A DNA stretch of 37,326 nt from Methanosarcina sp. UBA293. GTDB taxonomy: Archaea > Halobacteriota > Methanosarcinia > Methanosarcinales > Methanosarcinaceae. Position numbers and translations under genes: made by a program. Positions 26,219 to 33,728 of this stretch are shown one piece after another. A model generated the notes under the pieces. That model was not told the origin of the DNA, ran no database searches, and was given only the letters and a program-made list of their open reading frames with translations. Position 1 is the first letter of the stretch; the number at the start of each line of letters is the position of its first letter. The stretch spans positions 1 through 37,326 of the forward strand of contig DALS01000062.1 of NCBI GenBank assembly GCA_002499445.1, in the 5' to 3' direction.

Positions 26219-26446
26219 TTAATAACGAATCGGATTAGAACCATACCTTGTACCAGTTGACTTTTCCTCTTCTACTTTTATTTTATACGATGCAGTTGTA
26301 CCAGTTGGTTTTTCCTCTTCTACTTCTGTTTTTTGCCAACCACATAAACAGTAACCTTCTTTGTAGTAATGTATAATGTGTTTTACAACACAAGCAAATC
26401 CTATTAATGCGAAGATACAACCCAATATTTTCATAAATTTGCCCAT
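26219..26446 (-). CDS. Small single-span membrane protein with duplicated tail
   Basis: A 75-residue protein with one membrane helix ('ILGCIFALIGFACVVKHI'), a Cys/Trp turn ('YYKEGYCLCGW') and a charged tail in which 'KVEEEKPTGTT' and 'KVEEEKSTGTR' are copies of each other, produced by a ~50-bp duplication in the DNA. The start ATG has GGAG nine bases upstream, which supports a real gene. Function unknown. The gap of 317 bp upstream (26447-26763) shows nothing else I can support. Confidence 0.6.
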   Translation of the reverse strand: MGKFMKILGCIFALIGFACVVKHIIHYYKEGYCLCGWQKTEVEEEKPTGTTASYKIKVEEEKSTGTRYGSNPIRY

Positions 26447-26763
26447 AGTTATTCACTCCAAGCTATTATTGTACTTCATTGTTTATGAATATAAGCACAG
26501 ACATGAACATAAGCACAGGCAAAGCCGTTGATATACAGCAAACTAGTTACAAACATGATTGATCGAATCTGATCGAACTTAAAAGGGTAATGAAGCTGAT
26601 TGTCATAGGGTTAGCGTAGAAGAAAAAGAATTAACAAAAATACTCGCTGTTCAATAATGATTTTTATCATGCTGCAAAAATCAGGTCCAGAAATTGATTC
26701 AAAATTTTGGCGAATCCGTCACTGCTGCCACATTGTTTTTTTGTTTCTGAAAAAATGTGTTGG

Positions 26764-27249
26764 TCAGATATCAAACTTAACCTTTAATACCTCACACTGT
26801 GGCAGATTTTTAAGTTGTACGCCCTTCTGGGTTCCTGTTACTTCCAAGCTATCAAATTCATTTGAACCGCATAGTACGTCCTGATTCGGGTGTGTGCCAG
26901 GCGTGATATCGCAGCTTAGAACAGTTTTTTTGCCAGCAGACACCACAATTGGGAGCCTTGGTGATGCAGGATGGTTTTTTGGAAGAACTATTAAGGGTGA
27001 CCTGATTTCACGAATCATGAAGAGAATGCATTTAAGTCCTTTTTCAGTTTTCTCGTTCACCGAGAGCGCAGAAGCAACAATCAGGTCATGGGATTCAAGT
27101 CCAAGTACGATCTCTTCGTTTTCAGTTTCCAGAAAGAACTGTCCATGCGGGCCTACTTTCACAATAGCCACTGTTCCTGCAGTACCGCGCAGGAGGAGCA
27201 TTTCACTTTCCTTTAGTGAAATTTCTTTAGAAGAAGTCGATTTTTCCAT
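26764..27249 (-). CDS. Hypothetical protein
   Basis: A 161-residue protein that I do not recognise. It is soluble and looks beta-rich, with a hydrophilic N-terminus, 'LLLRGTAGTVAIVKVGPHGQ', 'LGLESHDLIVASALSVNE' and a conserved-looking 'VLSCDITPGTHPNQDVLCGS'. No membrane segment. The ATG at 27249 has no ribosome site; an internal ATG (residue 17, 'MLLLRGTAG') is an alternative. Upstream are two copies of a TAGATAAATATCTA-like motif (about 27259-27276 and 27283-27300) around a possible TATA box, so the message may be leaderless. Regular codon pattern and length suggest a real gene. Confidence 0.6.
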   Translation of the reverse strand: MEKSTSSKEISLKESEMLLLRGTAGTVAIVKVGPHGQFFLETENEEIVLGLESHDLIVASALSVNEKTEKGLKCILFMIREIRSPLIVLPKNHPASPRLPIVVSAGKKTVLSCDITPGTHPNQDVLCGSNEFDSLEVTGTQKGVQLKNLPQCEVLKVKFDI

Positions 27250-27337
27250 GTTAAAATGTTAGATAAATATCTATATTAAAGTGTTAAATAAATATCTAAA
27301 AATAAGTTGATTTTTCAAGTTATTTATTCATACTTGA

Positions 27338-27493
27338 TTATGATTCTGCTACATTCTTAGACTGACAGGAAGGACATGCCACATTCTTGCCAATGCCTTT
27401 GAATTTATTTTTACAATCCTTGCATACATAATCTTTGACCGGTAATTTCCCATCCAAATCGAGATCAAACGCGTCTCCAACACTACACATCAT
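27338..27493 (-). CDS. Small zinc-ribbon protein
   Basis: A 51-residue ORF: 'MMCSVGDAFDLDLDGKLPVK', then 'DYVCKDCKNKFKGIG' and 'NVACPSCQSKNVAES'. The two C-x-x-C pairs 16 residues apart make a zinc-ribbon/rubredoxin-like knuckle. GAGGTGATA immediately precedes the ATG, an excellent ribosome site. Related tiny zinc ribbons occur in methanogens, mostly of unknown function. It may serve as a metal-binding or nucleic-acid-binding adaptor. Confidence 0.75.
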   Translation of the reverse strand: MMCSVGDAFDLDLDGKLPVKDYVCKDCKNKFKGIGKNVACPSCQSKNVAES

Positions 27494-27867
27494 TATCACC
27501 TCATGATTTCATTAAGGGGCTTGCTAAAATTATATAACCCACATATTACTACTCATACTTCTCTAATTAATACCTTTGCATGCCTACTGTTCCCAGGTGA
27601 TTTTAATCCTAATTTTGCCTTCATTGATATCATTTACATTTAAAAGATAAATTCGGTTCAACATAATATGTAGATCAAGACGGGAATTAAGACAGGAATT
27701 ATGACAGAAATTAAGATAGGAATTAAGACAGGAAAACTATATCTCAGAAAAAATGAAAAAATAGGTCATTATATTCTAATCATTATTTCTATACTCAGCT
27801 ATGGAATATTAGTCACTGAACACAGTTAATTGATTTTCAAAAGAAGAGCACATAAATTTGGAGTTTT
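27494..27867. other. Intergenic region between divergent genes
   Basis: Region of 374 bp between the zinc-ribbon gene and the permease. Apart from the 12-bp repeat listed separately and promoter-like AT-rich DNA I see nothing. Confidence 0.5.
27685..27732 (+). repeat. 12-bp tandem repeat, four units
   Basis: Four units of AATTAAGACAGG with small variations at 27685, 27697, 27709 and 27721; a fifth diverged unit precedes at 27673. Confidence 0.9.
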
Positions 27868-29160
27868 ATGACTGGGACCAAATCACTGGGGCTCTATGCT
27901 GCGACTTCAATAGGCATTGGGGGTATGATTGGAGCTGGAATTTTTTCTATTTTCGGGACAGCTGTAAAGATTTCAGGAAATGCAGTATACATCCCTTTCA
28001 TCATTGCAGGGGTGGTTGCACTTTTAAATGGCTACTCCTATGCAAAACTTGGGGTCAGGTATCAATCGGCTGGTGGGCCTGTAGAATTTCTTCTAAAGGG
28101 TTTCGGAGATGGGATTCTTAGTGGCGGGCTTAACCTTCTACTCTGGATAAGCTATATCTTTGCACTTGCTCTTTATTCAAAAGGGTTCTCTTCTTACGCA
28201 GTTACCTTCCTGCCTCCTGACTCAGCTTTGGTGTGGGAAAAAATCTTTGCAACTGCAATTATCCTGGTTTTTACGGCAATTAATTTCATAGGAGCAAAAG
28301 CCGTAGGAAAATCAGAATTATTTATAGTTTCCATAAAGTTCGGCATACTAGTGCTTTTTGTGGCTGCAGGTATTGCTTACATGGATATTGGAAACCTCTC
28401 GATTTTTTTATGGCCAGATTCTAAAAGTATTCTCTTTGGAGCAGGAGTGGTATTTCTTGCATATCAAGGGTTTGGATTAATAACCAATGCAGCAGAAGAT
28501 ATCACTAATCCAGAAACCACACTTCCAAGAGCAATTTATCTTAGTATTGTTCTTGTTATTATTATCTACGTGTCAGTAAGTCTTGCGGTAATAGGAAACC
28601 TCTCAACCTTTGAGATAGAAAAGTCAAAAGACTATGCTCTTGCAGCTGCAGCAAAACCTTTTCTAGGGGTTATAGGTTTCAAAATTATGGCTCTGGCTGC
28701 TCTAATTTCAACTTCTTCTGCGATAAATGCTTCCCTTTATGGTGGGGCAAACATAAGTTATTTGCTCGCAAAAGAAGGACGTTTGCCCATCTTTTTTGAG
28801 AGAAAAATCTGGAAAAGGGGAACAGAAGGACTTTTTATTACTTGAGGCCTTGTAATACTGCTGGCTAATTTCCTTCCTCTGGATGGAATAGGTATGCTCG
28901 CAAGCACCTCCCTGCTTATAATTTACATAGCTGTTAATGCTTCTCACCTACGTCTTTTGAAAGAAACGGGAGCAAAACGCTGGATAATTCAAATTTCACT
29001 TCTTAGCAACCTAATTTTCTTCGGAGTGTTAATTTATTATGAATTTATGAGTTCGAAACTAACTATGGAACTGCTCTTAATTACAGTGTTCTTTTGTTTT
29101 TCTGTTGAATTTATTTACAGGAAATTTTCAGGAAGGAAAATAAAAGAAAGGACTGACTGA
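27868..29160 (+). pseudogene. APC-family amino acid permease with in-frame TGA
   Basis: A 430-codon amino acid/polyamine permease-type frame of the APC superfamily. It begins 'SLGLYAATSIGIGGMIGAGI' (family motif in helix 1) and includes 'AINFIGAKAVGKSE', 'FLAYQGFGLITNAAEDITNP' and 'STSSAINASLYGGANISYLL'. At 28843-28845 a TGA interrupts 'GTEGLFIT|GLVILLANFLPLD'; the same frame then runs on to 29160 through three more membrane helices. A single-base change such as TCA to TGA explains it. Methanosarcina recodes TAG (pyrrolysine) but TGA readthrough is not known there. GGAG is four bases before the ATG. Truncated product would lack the last ~105 residues; substrate not predictable. Confidence 0.85.
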
Positions 29161-29200
29161 TTAAATAGAATTATTTAAAAAAATATTATGTTAGATAGTG

Positions 29201-29320
29201 TAGCTAATTATGAGCTAGTATAATTGATTACAAGATAATCTAATTAATTACAATGCAGTCTAATTAGTCTCAAGACCGTCTAACTGATTATGAGATAGTC
29301 TAGCTAATGATTTGTCATTC
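29201..29320 (+). repeat. 20-bp-period tandem repeat
   Basis: Five units of exactly 20 bp (29201, 29221, 29241, 29261, 29281) with consensus near TAATTGATTACAAGATAGTC, plus a decayed sixth to 29320. The rest of the gap (29161-29498) holds no gene I can support. Confidence 0.9.
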
Positions 29321-29498
29321 GTCAGCTACAGTGCATGTTTCAACTGAGAGATTCTAATACTAATAAAAGTTAGATCGAAAAAAGATCATCTGCTAACAAA
29401 CGTTTTAGTTGAATTCTTTTTTATATAATAGATCACATAATACTGAGTGGTGGGTGGGCAATTAGGTAGGAAGGTAGTGGCTACCTGAGTCCAGAGAG

Positions 29499-29672
29499 GT
29501 GAACTGGTCAAAAGAAAAACCACAAGATGTTGAAGAGTTTATGATCTGCAGGAGTATTGTTTTTCCTGCGAAGAAAGAATATCTTGTTAAGTTAAGTGTT
29601 AGGGTAATGACACTAGATATGAAGTTATTGAGGACATTGATGATCCTAGGAAATGAGACATATAAAATCTGA
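29499..29672 (+). pseudogene. Degenerate DUF2795-like gene
   Basis: A 57-codon frame starting at GTG: 'EKPQDVEEFMICRSIVFPAK' aligns with 'GPLEVKEFISGRGIGYPANR' of the DUF2795-type gene at 30440. After 'KKEYLVKLSVR' the likeness is lost, but another frame reads 'NDTRYEVIEDIDDPRK', which resembles the second DUF2795 helix region, so a frameshift near 29600 is likely. The upstream leader (CAGAGAGGTGA) is also related to that of the 30440 gene, indicating duplication. A MITE is inserted right at its stop codon. Confidence 0.5.
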
Positions 29673-29679
29673 GAATATC

Positions 29680-29801
29680 GGCTCTGTAGAAAACCTATCT
29701 ACATCAGATGAAAGAGGCTGAAAAAAGATAAGTATATTCAGATCTTGCTGCTCAGTTTAAATTTATGAAAATTCATTATTTTAGAGGATTTCTACAGAGC
29801 C
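29680..29801. mobile_element. 122-bp MITE with 16-bp inverted ends and 8-bp target duplication
   Basis: The element begins GGCTCTGTAGAAAACC and ends with the inverse complement GGATTTCTACAGAGCC (15 of 16 match). It is flanked on both sides by AGAATATC (29672-29679 and 29802-29809), a perfect 8-bp target site duplication. It codes for nothing, so it must be moved by a transposase elsewhere in the genome. The parent IS family cannot be named from ends alone; 8-bp duplications occur in several families. Confidence 0.92.
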
Positions 29802-29820
29802 AGAATATCTTCAACAAATA

Positions 29821-29898
29821 TAAAGGAGACTAAACTAAAGGAGACTAAACTGGGAGTAAAGGGGGAAAATAATATGGAAACCGGGAGTAAAGGGGGAA
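29821..29898 (+). repeat. Direct repeats around the start of the second DUF2795 gene
   Basis: A perfect 15-bp tandem pair (29821-29835, 29836-29850) is followed by a 16-bp motif GGGAGTAAAGGGGGAA present twice (29852-29867 and 29883-29898). The first copy of the latter supplies the ribosome site, the second lies within the first codons of the gene. Confidence 0.9.
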
Positions 29899-30095
29899 GG
29901 GTTGCAGAAATCCCTCCAATGGAAATACAGAACTTCTTAAAAAATGTAAACTTTCCAATAAAGAAGGATGACCTTATTAAGCAAGCAAGGAATACTGGCG
30001 CAATCGCGGATGCACTGATGGAAAATCTTGGTATGCTTCCGGACAAGGAATACGCCAATGCTGATGAAATAATCAAGGAACTTGAAAGAGTATAA
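29874..30095 (+). CDS. DUF2795 domain protein
   Basis: A 73-residue protein with a DUF2795-type helical domain: 'MEIQNFLKNVNFPIKKDDLI' then 'KQARNTGAIADALMENLGML' and 'PDKEYANADEIIKELERV', matching the family pattern of 'PASKxDLIxxAKxxGA...LxxLPDxEYxxxxDV'. Function unknown; the family is widespread in bacteria and archaea as small single-domain proteins, often in stress-related settings. GGGGGA seven bases before the ATG gives a good start. The first 12 residues come from duplicated leader DNA, so the ancestral start may have been the internal Met of 'MEIQNF'. Located just after the MITE. Confidence 0.75.
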   Translation: METGSKGGRVAEIPPMEIQNFLKNVNFPIKKDDLIKQARNTGAIADALMENLGMLPDKEYANADEIIKELERV

Positions 30096-30439
30096 ATTTA
30101 TTTTAAAGAAATCAACCGTCAAATGGGGGACAAATATTAAGCCAGATCCTGCCCGACTTCGAGATTACAGGAAGCAATAAAGTTATAGAAAGTGTTAGAG
30201 TCTCCCGTTTGACGTAAAGATCAGGAGACTAATAAATCTCCTAAATCTCCTGAATTCTCAAAAGCAAATTATCTGGTAAACAACCATTATTCATTCTATA
30301 CTTAACTCAGTATACTTAACTCAGATATCATATCTTAACTCAGATGTATATTAATGCACGGACATACCAAGTAAATTGAACTGAGGATGTGTACCCGGCG
30401 GGAAAGATGACAGTCTCTTGAATCTAGGGAGGTGAGTTT

Positions 30440-30670
30440 ATTAAAAGAGGTCCACTAGAGGTTAAAGAATTTATAAGCGGTAGGGGTATTGGTTATCCTG
30501 CAAACAGGAAAGATATTATCAGATTTGCTGAAGGAAAGCAGGTAGAAAGTGATGTTCTGGATCTTCTAAAGGGAATCCCTGAAATCGAGTATAATACTCC
30601 TGATGACGTTACCAGAGAGGTCGAACGTCTGGAAAGCGAACGCGTAAAACCGCCAAAACCAAAAGAGTAA
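30440..30670 (+). CDS. DUF2795 domain protein with apparent ATT start
   Basis: A 76-codon ORF: 'KRGPLEVKEFISGRGIGYPA', then 'NRKDIIRFAEGKQVESDVLD' and 'LLKGIPEIEYNTPDDVTREV', a clear DUF2795 domain, with a charged Pro-rich tail. There is no ATG, GTG or TTG in frame at the right place. The strong ribosome site GGAGGTGA (30428-30435) positions the ATT at 30440 at ideal distance. Either translation begins at ATT or an ATG was lost by mutation. Same family as the genes at 29499 and 29874; the three form a local paralogous cluster. Confidence 0.65.
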   Translation: MKRGPLEVKEFISGRGIGYPANRKDIIRFAEGKQVESDVLDLLKGIPEIEYNTPDDVTREVERLESERVKPPKPKE

Positions 30671-30700
30671 TGATTTATAGGATATTTTATTCAGCTGGTA

Positions 30701-30752
30701 CATTCTTCATTCACTCTTTGTTCATTCATTCTTCATTCACTCTTTGTTCATT
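30701..30752 (+). repeat. Perfect 26-bp tandem duplication
   Basis: Two identical 26-bp units (30701-30726 and 30727-30752), each rich in TTCATTC, followed by a short partial third copy. Confidence 0.92.
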
Positions 30753-30890
30753 CATCCTGAAGCACGAGTGCGACGATATAACCTTTTGAGTTAGGATTTT
30801 GCCCATGTCCCGTAAGCACCAGCAGCAACCAGCAGCATACCTTTTAATTATAATTTTATTTAAATTCAAATTTTGACTTAGTTATGAATA

Positions 30891-31104
30891 TTGTAGTCCT
30901 ACTGTAATTTGGGTCGTGCACAATTAGTTAGTTGATGTATTTCCAAAACACTTTTAGTGGTGCATCATACCTTTTTTGCAATCCAGTAAGGTTAATAGCA
31001 TGCTTGATGCACGAAACATAAGGCATTTCTAGCACTGGAAAATTAATCATGAAAACATCAACTGCTTAATGATGGACGACCGTAATTTGTAGTCCTACTG
31101 TAAT
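30891..31104. repeat. Segment bounded by 18-bp direct repeats
   Basis: TTGTAGTCCTACTGTAAT occurs at 30891-30908 and again at 31087-31104, enclosing 178 bp. Inside, the ends show an imperfect inverted relationship (TTTGGGTCGT near the left, ACGACCGTAAT near the right). It could be a small insertion with long target duplication or the product of a recombination. Confidence 0.6.
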
Positions 31105-31292
31105 AATAAATTCAGCTAAGACTGAATAAAATATTAAGTTATAAATATTAATAAATACGAAGAATTTAACTATTTAACCACAAAATCCCCTTCTATTCCG
31201 AATATTAATATTAAAATTATTTCACCAAAAATTCAAATTTTACCCAGTAACTTAGTAAATTATATAATTAAGTTATTGGATAATATCAATTA

Positions 31293-31985
31293 ATGAAACG
31301 AAAAACAATTTTCTTTGTATTAGCTTTATTAATTTTGATGCCATTTACTGCAATGGCAAGTGCTCCACAGGTATCTTGTAAAGCGGGTACATGTAGTAAT
31401 TTAAAAGTTACCAAGCTTACAGTAAATCCTTCAAGCAAAATAGCACCTGCTAAAATCGGGTTTACTGGTCATATATCAGGTCCTGTTAAACTTGTCCAAT
31501 ACACAGTAATAGATTCCAAAACTGGAAAAGTAGCTGGTTCCTCTAGATCCTATTGTTCTAGGTGCACAAAAACAGGGATATGTAGCTGTTCGTGCGTTAT
31601 ATCAACACCAGGAACCTATGATGTAAAAGTGACTGCATACGGCTCTGGAAATTGCTGTGTTAATTTTGTTAAAAAAGCGGCTTTTACGTTAGCACCTTCA
31701 AAGTTATCTGCAAAAGAGTCTGTAAAAGAACCTTCAAAATCATCTGTGAACTTCGTCCCAAGTTTTAAATCCACAGTTTCCGGGAAGAAAGTAACCTTCA
31801 AAGATACATCATCAGGAGCTAAACCCTTAAAATGGTACTGGGATTTCGGTGATGGTTACCGGTCAACTGCACAGAATCCTTCCCATGTATATAAAAAGGC
31901 AGGGACTTATAAAGTTTGTTTGAATGTATATAACTCTGGAAGTAGTTGTTATAAATCTGTTTGCAATAAAGTAATTGTTAGATAA
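31293..31985 (+). CDS. Secreted Cys-rich PKD-domain protein
   Basis: A 230-residue exported protein: signal peptide 'KRKTIFFVLALLILMPFTAM' cut near 'AMASA', a Cys-rich N-terminal beta domain with about ten cysteines ('CKAGTCSN', 'YCSRCTKTGICSCSCV', 'GNCCVNF'), a Ser/Lys linker near 135-155 and a C-terminal PKD domain with the classic 'WYWDFGDGYRSTAQNPSHVY' followed by 'KKAGTYKVCLNVYNSG'. PKD domains in Methanosarcina occur in surface-layer and envelope proteins. The many Cys pairs suggest disulfides. No membrane anchor at the C-terminus, so it is released or held by binding. A perfect palindrome follows the stop. Confidence 0.85.
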   Translation: MKRKTIFFVLALLILMPFTAMASAPQVSCKAGTCSNLKVTKLTVNPSSKIAPAKIGFTGHISGPVKLVQYTVIDSKTGKVAGSSRSYCSRCTKTGICSCSCVISTPGTYDVKVTAYGSGNCCVNFVKKAAFTLAPSKLSAKESVKEPSKSSVNFVPSFKSTVSGKKVTFKDTSSGAKPLKWYWDFGDGYRSTAQNPSHVYKKAGTYKVCLNVYNSGSSCYKSVCNKVIVR

Positions 31986-31986
31986 T

Positions 31987-32004
31987 AAAGGGAAATTTCC
32001 CTTT
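31987..32004 (+). terminator. Perfect palindrome after the PKD gene
   Basis: AAAGGGAAATTTCCCTTT is an 18-bp perfect palindrome three bases after the stop codon, followed by TACATTTT. Likely terminator. Confidence 0.65.
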
Positions 32005-32415
32005 TACATTTTAAAACTAATATTTTCAGATTCCCCTTTTACTAATTTCAGCTCATTAAAGAATGGATATTAAACCCCTGTCTTTTTTAATTAATAAGAT
32101 CGCTCCGGGAAAAACATTTATCTGTCCTTATCTATAAACCTCAGTGATCTAAGATACCAGGCTCAGGCTTAAGTCAAGATATCCGAAGAAGGTCTGTCAA
32201 AGCAGTATTTTGGATCAGGTGTCGGCAGTTTGCAACAAACCTGCTATAACTATAGAAAATGTTATAATCTGTGGATACACTTTAAATTTATGCCAATATT
32301 CTGGAACTTTATAATTACTTATCCAGATTACGATATCCGAAGATAATTAAAAATTTTAATGATTTAAACTACATCTCGAGTTGGGTAGAAGAGAATTAAA
32401 AAGGATATGATATAA
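32005..32415. other. Intergenic region upstream of gap
   Basis: About 410 bp, AT-rich, no gene. It must contain the gap promoter, but several TATA-like strings (for example TTTATAATTA near 32308) are present and I cannot choose among them. Confidence 0.45.
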
Positions 32416-33423
32416 ATGGTTAAAGCAAAAATCGCAGTAAATGGTTACGGAACCATAGGAAAAAGAGTTGCAGATGCCATACAGGCTCAGGATGATATAG
32501 AAGTTATTGGAGTTTCCAAAACAAGGCCGAACTATGAAGCTGCAATAGCCCACCAGCTGGGATATGACATATATGCCCCAGCCGCAAATCTCGGAGCTTT
32601 TGAGAAAGCAGGAATACCAGCAATCGGAACTATTGAAGAAATGGTAGAAAAGGCTGATCTTGTTGTGGACTGTACTCCAGGAGGAGTTGGAGAGTCAAAT
32701 AAGTCTGTGTATGAAAAAGCCGGAGTAAAGGCAATCTGGCAGGGCGGCGAAAGCCATTCCCTTGCAGGTTTCTCGTTTAATGCGGCTTGTAATTACGAGC
32801 AGGCTCTAGGTCGTGATCTGGTAAGGGTTGTCTCCTGTAACACCACAGCGCTTTGCAGAGTTATCTCCCCGATAGACAAAGAATTAGGTGTGAAAAATGT
32901 CAGGGTGGTTCTTGTAAGGAGAGCTGCAGACCCTAACGATGCAAAGAAAGGGCCAATTAATGCGATCGTACCCGATCCTATCAAGCTTCCATCTCACCAT
33001 GGACCGGATGTGAAAAGTGTACTTCCCCAGATCAATATTACAAGTGCAGCCCTGAAAATCCCAACAACTCTAATGCACGTACATACCGTAAATATGGAAA
33101 TCAATACTGATTGTACTGCAGAAGACGTTAAGAATATACTTGATTCTCAGTCGAGAATTTTCTTCGTTGGACAGGGCATATCGTCAACAGCCGAAATCAT
33201 GGAGTTTGCGCGGGATATAGGTCGCCCCAGAAATGATATGTGGGAGAACTGCATCTGGCCTGAGTCCATAACTGTACACGAAAAAGAACTCTATTTCTTC
33301 CAGGCTGTCCATCAGGAATCGATTGTAGTTCCAGAAAACATTGATGCCATAAGAGCCATGATGGAACTTGAAAGCGACGCTGCCAAGTCAATTGAAAAGA
33401 CAAATAAAGCTATAGGGCTATAA
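32416..33423 (+). CDS. gap: Archaeal type II glyceraldehyde-3-phosphate dehydrogenase
   Basis: Phosphorylating, NAD(P)-dependent GAPDH of the archaeal class (EC 1.2.1.59), 335 aa, interconverting glyceraldehyde-3-phosphate and 1,3-bisphosphoglycerate; in methanogens it serves mainly gluconeogenesis. The Rossmann motif is 'AVNGYGTIGKRVADAI' at residue 7. The catalytic Cys141 is in 'VVSCNTTALCRVI', which is the archaeal form. 'DCTPGGVGESNK' and 'SHHGPDVKSVLPQINITS' are conserved. AAAGGATATGATATAA precedes the ATG. Monocistronic, with a strong hairpin 25 bp after the stop. Confidence 0.96.
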   Translation: MVKAKIAVNGYGTIGKRVADAIQAQDDIEVIGVSKTRPNYEAAIAHQLGYDIYAPAANLGAFEKAGIPAIGTIEEMVEKADLVVDCTPGGVGESNKSVYEKAGVKAIWQGGESHSLAGFSFNAACNYEQALGRDLVRVVSCNTTALCRVISPIDKELGVKNVRVVLVRRAADPNDAKKGPINAIVPDPIKLPSHHGPDVKSVLPQINITSAALKIPTTLMHVHTVNMEINTDCTAEDVKNILDSQSRIFFVGQGISSTAEIMEFARDIGRPRNDMWENCIWPESITVHEKELYFFQAVHQESIVVPENIDAIRAMMELESDAAKSIEKTNKAIGL

Positions 33424-33448
33424 GCTCATAAGGAATCTGAAGTCTTCA

Positions 33449-33482
33449 GGACTCCGGGATTCAATATGAATGTCCGGAGTCC
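33449..33482 (+). terminator. Extended hairpin after gap
   Basis: GGACTCCGG (33449-33457) and CCGGAGTCC (33474-33482) pair perfectly over nine bases, and the loop contains a smaller ATTC/GAAT pairing. It lies 25 bp after the gap stop and is a plausible terminator or mRNA-stabilising structure. Confidence 0.7.
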
Positions 33483-33698
33483 GATCTTTGAATCTGGATG
33501 CTTTAATCAGAAAATTCCACCACTTCATATCAAAGGATTCCTATACGTTTATGCTGGAAACCAGGAATTCCGGATTCCGATTTCTCAAGTAGTTACTAAA
33601 TCCAGAATTCTAAACCACGAAAGACCAGAAATTCTCAACTCTTAAATCCTATATTTTGATAACAGATTCTAGTTTAATCTAATTGAACTGACCCAGAT

Positions 33699-33728
33699 AT
33701 GAATATGAATATGAATATGAATATGAAT
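33699..33728 (+). repeat. (ATGAAT)5 microsatellite at the start of a gene
   Basis: Five perfect ATGAAT units supply the first ten codons (Met-Asn repeated). Changes in copy number keep the frame and only vary the number of initiation codons. Confidence 0.97.

Larger units (their letters stand above)
30671..31292. other. Repeat-rich intergenic region
   Basis: About 620 bp without a gene. It contains a perfect 26-bp tandem duplication at 30701-30752 and the direct-repeat-bounded segment at 30891-31104 (both listed). AT-rich DNA just before 31293 probably contains the promoter of the PKD protein. Confidence 0.6.

Noticed and set aside
25876..26222. Two overlapping plus-strand ORFs with repeated 'FEKVCGQAF'
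   Set aside because: The repeated peptide is only the translation of the hairpin repeats; there is no ribosome site.
28843..28845. TGA as a selenocysteine codon
   Set aside because: The position falls in a permease helix region where Ser-like residues are expected, I see no selenocysteine insertion element in the 3' region, and the genus is not known to use selenocysteine.
29201..29320. CRISPR array
   Set aside because: The 20-bp units are directly adjacent with no unique spacers and there are no cas genes.
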